Notes: generated by a model from the sequence alone, not told the origin. A DNA stretch of 64,000 nt from an uncultured Clostridia bacterium (GCA_947631005.1 CANRJR010000001.1:1-64000); one strand, 5' to 3'; positions 32,838 through 41,963 are shown, numbered from the stretch's first letter. A program made the numbers and translations.

Positions 32838-34649
32838 TCACTTATCTTTATTGGTCTTTAAGATCTGCATGAACACTTCGGAGGGAACTTCCACGCTGCC
32901 CACTTTCCGCATGCGCTTTTTGCCCTCTTTTTGTTTTTCGAGCAACTTTTTCTTGCGCGTGATGTCGCCGCCGTAGCACTTGGCGAGGACATCTTTCCGC
33001 ACCGCTTTCACCGTTTCGCGGGCGATGATCTTTCCCCCGACCGCCGCCTGTACGGGCACTTCGAAGAGTTGGCGCGGAATGGCGTCTTTGAGGTTTTCGC
33101 AGAGCGTTCTGCCCCGCGAATAGGCGTGATCTTCGTGCACGATGACCGAGAGCGCGTCGCAGATCTCCCCGTTGAGCAGGATGTCGAGCTTGACGAGCTT
33201 GCTTCTTTCGTAGCCCGCGAGTTCGTAGTCGAAGCTCGCATATCCCTTGGTGCGCGATTTGAGTTCGTCGAAAAAGTCGTACACGATCTCGTTGAGCGGC
33301 AGACGGTAGTCGAGCTTGACGCGGCGGGCGTCGAGATAGCTCATGTCTTTGAACACCCCCCGCTTGTCGCGGCAGAGGTCCATGATCGCCCCGAGATAAT
33401 CGGGCGGGGTGAAGATCTCCGCGCGCACGATGGGCTCTTCCATATAGTCGATGTCGGACGGTGCGGGCAGGTGGGACGGGTTGTCCACGAAAAATTCTTC
33501 GCCGTTCGTCTTGTGCACGAGATAGGAGACGGAGGGCGCGGTCGTGATGATGTCGAGATTGAACTCCCGCTCGATGCGTTCCTGCACGATCTCCATGTGA
33601 AGAAGTCCCAAAAAGCCGCAACGGAAGCCGAACCCGAGCGCGACCGAATTGTCGGGCTCGAACACGAGCGACGCGTCGTTGAGCTTCAATTTGAGAATGG
33701 CTTCGCGCAGGTCGAGAAACTTACTTCCGTCGAGCGGATAGATCCCGCAGAACACCACGGGACGCACCTGCTTGTACCCGGGAAGCGGCTCTTCGGCGGG
33801 TGAAATCGCGTCGGTCACCGTGTCGCCCACGGCGACGTCCTCGATGGATTTGATGCTCGCCGCGATGTAGCCGACCTCCCCCGCCGCCAACCGTTCCTTG
33901 GGTTGGAGCGCGGGCGCGAACGCCCCCACCTCGGTCACCTCATACGTCTTTTCGGATCGGAACGTCTTTACGGTGTCGCCCACTTTCACCGCGCCGTCTT
34001 TGATACGGACGAACAAAATGACGCCCTTGTAGTTGTCGTAATAGCTGTCGAAGATGAGGGCGCGCAGGGGCGCGTCGCCGTCGCCTTCGGGGGGCGGAAC
34101 GCGCTTGACCACCGCTTCGAGGATGTCGCGGATGTTCAAGCCCTCCTTTGCCGAAACGCAAGGCGCGTCCTCCGCGTCCAGCCCGATCACGTCCTCAATC
34201 TCCCGCTTGGTCTCCTCGATCCGCGCCGAGGCGAGGTCGATCTTGTTGACGACGGGGACGATCTCGAGGTTGTTGTCGAGCGCGAGATAGACGTTGGCGA
34301 GCGTCTGCGCCTCCACGCCCTGCGTCGCGTCGACGACGAGCACCGCCCCCTCGCACGCCGCAAGAGAACGGCTCACCTCGTAGGTAAAGTCGACGTGCCC
34401 CGGGGTGTCGATGAGGTTGAGCTCGTACTCTTCCCCGTCGAGGGCGGTATAATACATGCGGACGGGCGCGAGCTTGATGGTGATCCCGCGCTCCCTCTCG
34501 ATGTCCATGCTGTCGAGAAGTTGCTCCTCCATGTCCCGCTTGCTCACCTGACCCGTGAGTTCGATGAGGCGGTCGGCAATGGTGCTTTTCCCGTGGTCGA
34601 TGTGCGCGATGATACAAAAATTGCGCAATTTTGGATTGGGTCGTTGCAT
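32838..34649 (-). CDS. lepA: Elongation factor 4
   Basis: Start [34 protein letters not shown]-terminal [23 protein letters not shown]. Confidence 0.97.
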   Translation of the reverse strand: MQRPNPKLRNFCIIAHIDHGKSTIADRLIELTGQVSKRDMEEQLLDSMDIERERGITIKLAPVRMYYTALDGEEYELNLIDTPGHVDFTYEVSRSLAACEGAVLVVDATQGVEAQTLANVYLALDNNLEIVPVVNKIDLASARIEETKREIEDVIGLDAEDAPCVSAKEGLNIRDILEAVVKRVPPPEGDGDAPLRALIFDSYYDNYKGVILFVRIKDGAVKVGDTVKTFRSEKTYEVTEVGAFAPALQPKERLAAGEVGYIAASIKSIEDVAVGDTVTDAISPAEEPLPGYKQVRPVVFCGIYPLDGSKFLDLREAILKLKLNDASLVFEPDNSVALGFGFRCGFLGLLHMEIVQERIEREFNLDIITTAPSVSYLVHKTNGEEFFVDNPSHLPAPSDIDYMEEPIVRAEIFTPPDYLGAIMDLCRDKRGVFKDMSYLDARRVKLDYRLPLNEIVYDFFDELKSRTKGYASFDYELAGYERSKLVKLDILLNGEICDALSVIVHEDHAYSRGRTLCENLKDAIPRQLFEVPVQAAVGGKIIARETVKAVRKDVLAKCYGGDITRKKKLLEKQKEGKKRMRKVGSVEVPSEVFMQILKTNKDK

Positions 34650-34738
34650 GATGTTACCTGTTGGAAGTATTATACAAAATTTTCGGAAATTTGGCAACCG
34701 CTATTGCAAAATTTATGGCGATTTGCTACAATATTCGC

Positions 34739-35503
34739 ATGGAATCCTTTTTGAAGTTTTTGCCCGTGGCGCACCGCGGGCTGCACGACGCCCAATTTCC
34801 CGAAAACTCTCTCGCCGCCTTCCGCACCGCCGCCGAGGCGGGCTACGCCATCGAAACGGACGTGCGCTTCACCAAAGACCGCGCCCTCGTCCTCTTCCAC
34901 GACGATACCCTCCTGCGCATGACGGGCGATCGGCGCGCCGTATCCGATTGCACGCTGGAAGAGCTCTCCGCGCTCCGCCTCGGCGGGACGGACGAGCGCG
35001 TCCCCGTCTTTTCGGAACTGCTCTCGCTCGCAGACGGGAAAGTCCCCCTGCTCATCGAAATCAAAAATATGGCGGGCATAAAGGGCGACGAGATCGCGCG
35101 CGCCATGCTCGCCGAGATTCAAGCAAGCGGCTTCCGCGGCGAATACGCCGTGCAATCCTTTCAGCCCATGTATGTGAAAGCGTACAAAAAACTTTGCCCG
35201 AACGTACCCTGCGGCGTACTCGGGACGGCGGACAGCAAGAAAGCGGACTTCGGCGGGTCTATGCTTTGGAGGATCAAAGCCGCCGTCATCCGCAACCTTT
35301 TGTTGAATTTTACGGTGAAGCCCGATTTCGTGAGCTACCGCCTCCAAGACTTTCCCCGCAAATGCGTCACCCGCTTTCGCGGCATACGCCTCGCGTGGGT
35401 CGTCTCCTCCGAGGAACAGGAATCGCAGGCGCGGAAGATGGTCGACAACATCATTTTCGAAGGCTACCGCCCCGCTCGCCCGTCGCGACACGACGCGCCC
35501 TGA
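34739..35503 (+). CDS. Glycerophosphodiester phosphodiesterase family
   Basis: MESFLKFLPVAHRGLHDAQFPENSLAAFRTAAEAGYAIETDVRFTKDRALVLFHDDTLLRMTG. Confidence 0.92.
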   Translation: MESFLKFLPVAHRGLHDAQFPENSLAAFRTAAEAGYAIETDVRFTKDRALVLFHDDTLLRMTGDRRAVSDCTLEELSALRLGGTDERVPVFSELLSLADGKVPLLIEIKNMAGIKGDEIARAMLAEIQASGFRGEYAVQSFQPMYVKAYKKLCPNVPCGVLGTADSKKADFGGSMLWRIKAAVIRNLLLNFTVKPDFVSYRLQDFPRKCVTRFRGIRLAWVVSSEEQESQARKMVDNIIFEGYRPARPSRHDAP

Positions 35504-35582
35504 CGGCGAAAAACAAGGGAAATGTTTCGACACGTGCGCCCGCGTCATTTCGACGCGGGCGCACGGTTTGTCTTGATATATT

Positions 35583-35766
35583 AGGAATGCTTGGCGCGTG
35601 GGTTGCAATGGCGCGAACGGAAATTCCGATTTGTCATTCATGGTGAAACGAACGGGCATTTCAATTTGTCATTCAGAACGAAGTGAGCGGAGCGAACGCA
35701 GTGAAGAATCTCCCGCAGTTTTATGTCAACAAAATACGCGCCCCTGCGCCGAATCGGCGCAGGGGC
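35583..35766 (+). repeat. 184-bp direct repeat, left copy
   Basis: aggaatgcttggcgcgtgggttgcaatggcgcgaacgg...cccctgcgccgaatcggcgcaggggc; near-identical to 39850-40033. Confidence 0.92.
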
Positions 35767-35807
35767 TTTGTCGGTTGTTTCAATCGCCGCATAAGGGCGA
35801 AATCCCA

Positions 35808-37442
35808 TCAATAGACCGTGGGAACGCCGTCAACATAATGCCAATAGTTGCCCTCTGATTGCGGTTGTTCCTCGCTGAAAAAGTAAACATTTTCCGCGCT
35901 CACTTCATTGTCCTCATCAACGACTACATCTTCCCATTGTTCCTTTGTCCCCGCGTAATAGATCTTCGTCTCCATCGTGAGCATCGCTCTGATCGCACCA
36001 AATCCGATTTTTTTCACCGTAACGGGCACAACAAGCCTTATGATTAACGAATGAAAAAATGTCCGATCCGCGATTTCGGTCAATCCATCGGGCATAATGA
36101 CTTCTTCAAGCGACTGACAATTCGAAAATGCACTATATCCAATCGTCCTGACGCCATCGGGAATTTGGATCTGAAGCAGCTTGTAGCAATTGCTGAACGT
36201 GCTATCCGGAATCTCCGTCAGATCGGACGGAAGTCTTACTCTCTCCAAATTCTCACAATGCGAAAAAATAGATCCACCGATCAATTTCACACCGTCGGGA
36301 AGCGTGATCCCAACCAAATTTCTTTGATCGGAAAACGCCATAGATGCAATATATTTGATGTCGGACGGAAAATCGTCAATCACCGTTCCCGCCTCCATTT
36401 CGCCCTTATATTGATAGAGCACGTTGCCGAGTGTGACATAACCGTCCGATTGGGCATTCAGCCAGGCTGTATCTCGAAAGACATATCCCCCCATCTCTTC
36501 GAGCGCGTTGGGCATTTTGATCTTCCTCAACTGCCAACACCCATCAAACGCAAAATCCTCGATCCGTTTCACCGAATTGGGGATAGAGATCTCCGCAAAA
36601 TTTTGCGAGTGCACGATATCCGTAGATGCAGGGAAGCTGTAAGCAAATGCCGACGCCTCGATTTCTTCCAGCCCGTCGGGCAAAGAGAGCTCCGAAAGAG
36701 AGCAATCTTCAAAACAACGTTTTGAAATGACTTTCAAATTTTTGGAAAACGTGACGCGAGCCAGGTTTCTGCAACTGTAAAATGCCGACGCCCCAAGCTT
36801 CGTAACCGAATCGGGAATCTTGATCGCTGTAAGATTGTTTGTATAAGCAAAGGCGTACGAGCCGATCTCCTCGAGCGTTTCGGGAAGTATGATCGACGTC
36901 GTCTCGGTGTTGCAGTGTTCCCCCGTTTGTCGATTGGGCATTTCGTTTCCGACATGCCATATGAACCCCATGTTCGCTATCTTTTTGACGGGCAACCACT
37001 TAAAATAAGCGGGAATTTTGATCCTGTTCTCAAAAGTGGTCCTGCCCATAGAAACTTCGTAACCCTTTCCATCCTCCATTAAGGTGTATTCAAATCCGTC
37101 TTTGTCGAACCCATGCTCGACAGGTTGGTCAACAGTGAATGAAAACGACGCTTTTTCGGAATCCGCATAGGTGCGCCCGTCCCCTCTCGCAAATACCTCT
37201 ATTTGATGCTCGCCGTATCCTACCTCCTCGGGAACAACAACGCTCGGCGTATCCGTCTCTTGCTCCCCCTCTCCGAATGAAACTGTGTACCCCGACGCGC
37301 CCTCCACCTCGCTCCACGATATCGTTCTCCCGTTTACCTGAAAACCGGTCGGAGCGGATAATTTTTTCCCTGCGCACGCCGTTATCCCAAAGCACAGCGT
37401 CAGAGCAAACAAAGCACTCAACCAACATATCGCTTTTTTCAT
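35808..37442 (-). CDS. BspA-type leucine-rich repeat lipoprotein
   Basis: Lipobox FGITACAGKK, fibronectin-like N-terminal domain, LRR_5 repeats (LPETLEEIGSYAFAYTNNLTAIKIPDSVTKLGASAFYSC). Confidence 0.88.
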   Translation of the reverse strand: MKKAICWLSALFALTLCFGITACAGKKLSAPTGFQVNGRTISWSEVEGASGYTVSFGEGEQETDTPSVVVPEEVGYGEHQIEVFARGDGRTYADSEKASFSFTVDQPVEHGFDKDGFEYTLMEDGKGYEVSMGRTTFENRIKIPAYFKWLPVKKIANMGFIWHVGNEMPNRQTGEHCNTETTSIILPETLEEIGSYAFAYTNNLTAIKIPDSVTKLGASAFYSCRNLARVTFSKNLKVISKRCFEDCSLSELSLPDGLEEIEASAFAYSFPASTDIVHSQNFAEISIPNSVKRIEDFAFDGCWQLRKIKMPNALEEMGGYVFRDTAWLNAQSDGYVTLGNVLYQYKGEMEAGTVIDDFPSDIKYIASMAFSDQRNLVGITLPDGVKLIGGSIFSHCENLERVRLPSDLTEIPDSTFSNCYKLLQIQIPDGVRTIGYSAFSNCQSLEEVIMPDGLTEIADRTFFHSLIIRLVVPVTVKKIGFGAIRAMLTMETKIYYAGTKEQWEDVVVDEDNEVSAENVYFFSEEQPQSEGNYWHYVDGVPTVY

Positions 37443-37700
37443 CCAATCATCCCTCCTTGTTGTTTGTTAGAGCGTTCATACAAAATATATGAATTTATTA
37501 TTTTTATCATAACATAATTGGATAACGATGTCAAAAGAAAAAGCGGGAGATTTTGGAAATATTTCCAAATTTTTTTAACTTTTCGCAACAAATTTAATAA
37601 CATTCCGACATCTCCCTCTTTTTTGATGAATATATTATATGTTTTTTGCCCCCACGCTCTGTTATTTCGATTTGATTCTATTATATCATTCGTGGTGACG

Positions 37701-37943
37701 CGAACGGGCGTTACAATTTGTCATTTCGACCAAGCCGCGATAGCGGCGCGTGGAGAAATCTCCCTTATTCTTATTTCATTTTATACCGCAATGTCATTTT
37801 GAGCGGAGGCGAGCGTAAGCGAGCCGCAGTCGAAAAATCCCCTCGGTCGTTACATATGCTTATATTACAATGCGGGAGATTTCTCCACGCGCTCACTGCG
37901 TTCGCTTGGTCGAAATGACAATAAAAAATAAGGCGAAATGACA
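37701..37943 (+). repeat. Dispersed intergenic repeat, copy 1
   Basis: cgaacgggcgttacaatttgtcat...attttgagcggaggcgagcgtaagcgagccgcagtcgaaaaatcccc...aaggcgaaatgaca; second copy at 38030-38258. Confidence 0.85.
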
Positions 37944-38029
37944 TTTTAGAAACTACGGGGCGAAATGACAAAATAGAAGCGGCTTGATACTTCGCCCCAC
38001 GGCGTTCCGATTTGTCATTAATGGTGAAA

Positions 38030-38258
38030 CGAACGGGCGTTACAATTTGTCATTCAGAGCGAAGCGAAGAATCTCCCTTATTCTTATTTCATTTTATACT
38101 ACAATGTCATTTTGAGCGGAGGCGAGCGTAAGCGAGCCGCAGTCGAAAAATCCCCTTGATCGTTGCATATGCTTATATGATAATGCGGGAGATTTCTCCA
38201 CTTCGCGGGCTTCGCCCGCTTCGGTCGAAATGACAATAAAAAATAAGGCGAAATGACA
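38030..38258 (+). repeat. Dispersed intergenic repeat, copy 2
   Basis: Same landmarks as 37701-37943. Confidence 0.85.
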
Positions 38259-38278
38259 ACGAGAATAAAACATACTGC

Positions 38279-38312
38279 GCTCCTGCGCCGAATCGGCGCA
38301 GGAGCGCAGTAA
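38279..38312. repeat. Palindrome related to those ending the 184-bp repeats
   Basis: gcgctcctgcgccgaatcggcgcaggagcgc versus gcccctgcgccgaatcggcgcaggggc: compensated C-G to T-A change. Confidence 0.75.
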
Positions 38313-38393
38313 AATCTCTGAAAAATCTCCACGCTTCCACGGCGGCTTAAAACCGTCGCCATGGGGAAATATTCTCCATTCGTATCGCTTTTG

Positions 38394-38636
38394 CTACTCT
38401 ATGATGAGTTCGGGGTCGGTAAAAAGCGGGTCGTCGAAAAACGCTGCGGGCGAAACTTCAAGCCCTTTCATGATTAGCATGAGCGTCGTTAAGTTAACGC
38501 TCTTATTTCTTTCGCCCATCAACGATTTTAATGTGCTGTGCGGCATGGCAATTTTCCTTTCAAGCCGATACTGCGACATTCCTTTCTCTTGCAAAATTTT
38601 GCTGATCCGCAACGCGACCGCCGTACTCAACTTCAT
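38394..38636 (-). CDS. XRE-family HTH regulator
   Basis: 80 aa; LRISKILQEKGMSQYRLERKIAMPHSTLKSLM. Confidence 0.88.
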   Translation of the reverse strand: MKLSTAVALRISKILQEKGMSQYRLERKIAMPHSTLKSLMGERNKSVNLTTLMLIMKGLEVSPAAFFDDPLFTDPELIIE

Positions 38637-38699
38637 AGTTTCTCCAAAATAGGGTTGTTTTTACGACACTATTTTATCAAAGCCCACTCTTGCGAATAC

Positions 38700-38769
38700 G
38701 GCGTAATTATATCCCTATTCTCTTGCCAAACGCTACGCCCTATGCTATAATTAGGGCGTAATTATGCCC
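38700..38769 (+). promoter_or_regulatory. Promoter with repeated operator-like sequence
   Basis: ttgcca-17-tataat; repeats ggcgtaattatatccctat (38700-38718) and gggcgtaattatgcccctat (from 38754). Confidence 0.6.
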
Positions 38770-38788
38770 CTATCGCAGGAGAAACGCC

Positions 38789-39559
38789 ATGAGCAACGAA
38801 AAAATGACGGCAGAAGAACGAAAGGCACTTATAAGGATTTTGAAGGCATTTTTTGCTATGGATGCAAGCGCGCTGTTCAATGCCTACGCGATCGAAAGTG
38901 TCGCTTTCGGCGATTTGAAGCCGCGGGATGAAATCCCGTTTGATAAGTTCATAGAGGACTTGGGGCTGACCGCTTGGCAAGTTTACAGCGTTCGCAACTG
39001 TATCGGAGGCGTAGCCATTGCGGAAAACGAAACGATCGCGGACAAGGATATCGGCTTCTTTGAGAAAGAGTGTTTTATCTTCCACATGAACGACGTCTTT
39101 GATACTGCGCCTTATAGCAAGCGAAAAGACGATGATGAAAACGGTCTGCGCCCGTTTAACAAGGAGGGGCTGAACGGTTATATCATGCGTCTGTTTCCAC
39201 TCTTTCATAAGATTCTTGCGACCGAAACGGAACATGATTTTTTTGAAATCGCCTCGCCATTTTTAGACCGCGCCGCGCAAACGGCGTGCTATGAAAAAAT
39301 CGCCAAATTTTTGGTGGCGATCATAACGCGGGGATTGCGGCAAGGCAGCTGTGTTGACCGCTACTTGAAAGGCTTGCCGTATTTGCCGTACTATGTGAAA
39401 CGGCTCTTAAAAGTAAAAAACGGTCACTTCCTGCTTGCGAACAGCGACGCGGAGAACCTTGATTTTCGGCTTGCCGTCCTTTCCGCAATCCACTTCATGA
39501 ACGCGGAACACACCCAGCTCTTTGAACTCAAAGCGCGGAAATGGGCGGGAGACAAATAA
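38789..39559 (+). CDS. Hypothetical protein divergent from the XRE gene
   Basis: 256 aa, normal residue composition, promoter and gcaggag RBS; family not recognised. Confidence 0.75.
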   Translation: MSNEKMTAEERKALIRILKAFFAMDASALFNAYAIESVAFGDLKPRDEIPFDKFIEDLGLTAWQVYSVRNCIGGVAIAENETIADKDIGFFEKECFIFHMNDVFDTAPYSKRKDDDENGLRPFNKEGLNGYIMRLFPLFHKILATETEHDFFEIASPFLDRAAQTACYEKIAKFLVAIITRGLRQGSCVDRYLKGLPYLPYYVKRLLKVKNGHFLLANSDAENLDFRLAVLSAIHFMNAEHTQLFELKARKWAGDK

Positions 39560-39694
39560 AAAACGATAGAAACGCATTCTACCTTTTCGGATTCGCGCTT
39601 TTCGATCGCACCGATTTCGCTTTCGTTTTCGCGACTGTCCGTTTTTCTGTTGTTTCCGTGCGAAATATGAAATAGTTTTGCGGTATTCCAATTC

Positions 39695-39830
39695 GTCATT
39701 CAAAGCGGAGGCGTAGCCGCGCAGTCGAAAAATCCCCTTGGTCGTTGATTAGGCTTATGATACAATAAGGGAGATTTCTCGATTCCGCGGGCTTCGCCCG
39801 CTTCACTCGAAATGACATTTTAGAATCTTC
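39695..39830 (+). repeat. Partial dispersed repeat copy
   Basis: gcggaggcgtagccgcgcagtcgaaaaatccccttggtcgttg...gggagatttctcg...cgaaatgacattttag. Confidence 0.75.
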
Positions 39831-39849
39831 GGGGCGAAATGATAGAAGT

Positions 39850-40033
39850 AGGAATGCTTGGCGCGTGGGTTGCAATGGCGCGAACGGACATTCCGATTTG
39901 TCATTCGTGGGGAAACGAACGGGCATTTCAATTTGTCATTCAGAACGAAGTGAGCGAAGCGAACGCAGGGAAGAATCTCCCGCAGTTATATGTCAACAAA
40001 ATACGCGCCCCTGCGCCGAATCGGCGCAGGGGC
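39850..40033 (+). repeat. 184-bp direct repeat, right copy
   Basis: Near-identical to 35583-35766. Confidence 0.92.
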
Positions 40034-40090
40034 GCGCAGTAAAATTTTCGACAAAATTTAGAAATCGCGCAAAAGACAAATGAGCGTCCG

Positions 40091-40849
40091 TTATACAAAC
40101 TTCGGCGTGAGCGTGAGGAGGGCGAGCTCGGGCGGGTTGTTGATCCGAAGCGCGCACGCGCTGTTTCCGATGCCGCGGCTCACATACATCTGCGTTTTGC
40201 TGTCCGTATAGACGCCCGCCGTATAGCGCGGAAACACCCCCTGTCCGGGCGCGTACAGCCCCATCGGCAACCGCCATTGCCCGCCGTGCGCGTGTCCCGC
40301 CAGCACGAGGGAAGCCCCCGCCGCGCAGTAGGACGCAAAATATTCGGGATGATGGGAGAGCACGACGGAGACCTCTCCCTCCTCAATCAACGTTCCGAGC
40401 TTCTTTCGGGTGAGCGCGAGACGATCTTCGAGCGGCAAATTCCGTTGGGTGAAGTTGGGATCGTCCAGACCTACGATCTTGATCCCCTCCCCCTCCCGCA
40501 AAATATGCGCCGCTTTGTCGCGGAGGAGGATCACCCCTGCCGCCGCCAATTCCCGTTCGAGCGCGGGAAATTCGGGGGTCAGGCTCTCGTGGTTGCCCGT
40601 CACATAATATACGGGCGCGACCGCCGTGAGCGCGCGGATCAACTTGACGGCGCGGTCCATCCCCTGTCGCCGCCGGTCGATGAGGTCGCCCGTCACCGCG
40701 ATCATGTGCGGCGCGCCCGCCTCGACGGCTTGCGCGACCCGCTCCCACCGCTTGTCGTTGTGAAAATCCGAAATGTGGGCGATCCGAAAACCGTCGAACT
40801 GCCGCGGAAGTCCCGCAATGGGTATTTCTACTCGGGTGATCTTCAACAT
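40091..40849 (-). CDS. Metallophosphoesterase (YkuE-like)
   Basis: RIAHISDFHNDK...VTGDLIDRR...VTGNHE...SHHPEYF...LAGHAHGGQWRLP. Confidence 0.92.
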   Translation of the reverse strand: MLKITRVEIPIAGLPRQFDGFRIAHISDFHNDKRWERVAQAVEAGAPHMIAVTGDLIDRRRQGMDRAVKLIRALTAVAPVYYVTGNHESLTPEFPALERELAAAGVILLRDKAAHILREGEGIKIVGLDDPNFTQRNLPLEDRLALTRKKLGTLIEEGEVSVVLSHHPEYFASYCAAGASLVLAGHAHGGQWRLPMGLYAPGQGVFPRYTAGVYTDSKTQMYVSRGIGNSACALRINNPPELALLTLTPKFV

Positions 40850-41070
40850 AACGCCTCCCCCACTATTCTATGACGGCTTCCCTCGACGCGTTCCTGTTCC
40901 TCTCAATCATCAAGGATTTTCTCTTGACGACGGCGCGCGGATTCATCATCTATATTATACACTATTATACCACCCCGACCCCGCCGTGGCAACCGCTTCC
41001 GCAAAAATTCTCGGAATGTGATAAAAACGCTTGCCAACCCGCCCCGCTTTTGCTATAATAGACCATGCGT

Positions 41071-41147
41071 CGAGGAGTAGCGCAGTTTGGTAGCGCGCTT
41101 GGTTCGGGACCAAGAGGTCGTGGGTTCAAATCCCGTCTCCTCGACCA
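41071..41147 (+). tRNA. tRNA-Pro (anticodon CGG), CCA encoded
   Basis: CGAGGAG/CTCCTCG acceptor, CTTGG-TTCGGGA-CCAAG, GTGGG-TTCAAAT-CCCGT; upstream ttgcca-17-tataat. Confidence 0.95.
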
Positions 41148-41462
41148 TGAAAAACCGCCTAATGTATTTGGCGGTTTTTATTTGCCGAGGTCGTGGTTCT
41201 GCCGTCTCCTCGACCATGCCGTTCTATCTGATTTAGGTAGAACGGTTTTTATTTGCCGAGGTCGTGGTTCTGCCGTCTCCCCGACCATGAAAAGACCGCC
41301 TGTTATGTCGGGCGGTTTTTATTTGCCGAGGTCGTGGTTCTGCCGTCTCCCCGACCATGCCGTTCTATCTGATTTAGGTAGAACGGTTTTTATTTGCCGA
41401 GGTCGTGGTTCTGCCGTCTCCCCGACCATGCCGCACGGATTTTTGAACGGACGGCTTTTTTA
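41148..41462 (+). repeat. Array of four degenerate tRNA-Pro 3' tails interleaved with five hairpins
   Basis: gccgaggtcgtggttctgccgtctcc[t/c]cgaccatg at 41184, 41255, 41325, 41396 (spacing 71/70/71 bp), hairpins between. Confidence 0.95.
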
Positions 41463-41584
41463 CGTCCCCCATCTCCTGATGTCACGGGATCGTCGTTCGA
41501 GGTTTCCCGCGATGGGAATGCGGGGCGCAATCGGACGCGCAAAAAATCCGTACAAGAAAAATTTACGAAAGCAAACAAAATTGC

Positions 41585-41612
41585 TTGACACTTCCCGTTT
41601 TTTTTATATAAT
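41585..41612 (+). promoter_or_regulatory. Promoter of tRNA-Pro(AGG)
   Basis: ttgaca - 16 bp - tataat. Confidence 0.7.
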
Positions 41613-41627
41613 TAGATATGCTTTCAA

Positions 41628-41704
41628 TGAGGTGTAGCGCAGTTTGGTAGCGCGCTTGGTTAGGGACCAAGAGGTCGCGTGTTCAAGTCACGTCACCTCA
41701 ACCA
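41628..41704 (+). tRNA. tRNA-Pro (anticodon AGG), CCA encoded
   Basis: TGAGGTG/CACCTCA acceptor, CTTGG-TTAGGGA-CCAAG, CGTG-TTCAAGT-CACG. Confidence 0.93.
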
Positions 41705-41740
41705 CCAAAATCGCACGGATTTCTGTCCGTGCGATTTTGG
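41705..41740 (+). terminator. tRNA-Pro(AGG) terminator hairpin
   Basis: ccaaaatcgcacggatttctgtccgtgcgattttgg. Confidence 0.8.
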
Positions 41741-41759
41741 TGTTATGCAATTTGATTCT

Positions 41760-41774
41760 CGCGACCTCTTGGTC
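41760..41774 (-). repeat. Inverted 15-nt copy of tRNA-Pro(AGG) anticodon/variable-loop segment
   Basis: cgcgacctcttggtc = reverse complement of 41665-41679. Confidence 0.9.
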
Positions 41775-41784
41775 TATTTTGATA

Positions 41785-41884
41785 GGACTCCCATAAAAAG
41801 GCGAAGCATTTTTACGGGAAAAGGAGACATCGCCCGCAAAAGGAGCTTTTCGCAAGAAAAGCGTGAAAAGCGGGCTACGGCGAC
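41785..41884 (+). repeat. Structured 100-nt core element (copy E2) after tRNA-Pro(AGG)
   Basis: ggactcccataaaaaggcgaagcatttttacgggaaaaggag...gagcttttcgcaagaaaagcg...acggcgac. Confidence 0.75.
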
Positions 41885-41885
41885 G

Positions 41886-41917
41886 CGGTCGCGTGTTCAA
41901 GTCTCCCCCTCAACCAC
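41886..41917 (+). repeat. Defective tRNA-Pro(AGG) 3' tail copy
   Basis: cggtcgcgtgttcaagtctccccctcaacca versus tRNA aggtcgcgtgttcaagtcacgtcacctcaacca. Confidence 0.88.
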
Positions 41918-41963
41918 GAAGAGCCTAATTGAACGCGTAAGTGTTTGATTGAGGCTCTTTCGT
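41918..41963 (+). terminator. Hairpin after tRNA tail copy
   Basis: gaagagcctaattgaacgcgtaagtgtttgattgaggctctttc. Confidence 0.75.

Noticed and set aside
35598-35858. Small ORFs in 35.6-40.0 kb repeats (e.g. HSERSERSEESPAVLCQQNT, SERSEESPAVICQQNT)
   Set aside because: Translations of dispersed non-coding repeats.
41148-41462. CRISPR array
   Set aside because: Regular ~70-bp spacing and alternating repeat/variable parts, but the variable parts are self-complementary hairpins with T tracts, two are identical, the repeat is a tRNA tail, and no cas genes are present.
41065-41637. 190-aa ORF across the tRNA-Pro array
   Set aside because: Translation of the tRNA and non-coding repeats (LPRSWFCRLPDHAVLSDLGRT repeated); not a protein.
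41679-41948. 89-aa ORF after tRNA-Pro(AGG)
   Set aside because: Reads through the tRNA 3' end, core E2 and the tail copy; structure evidence favours a non-coding element.
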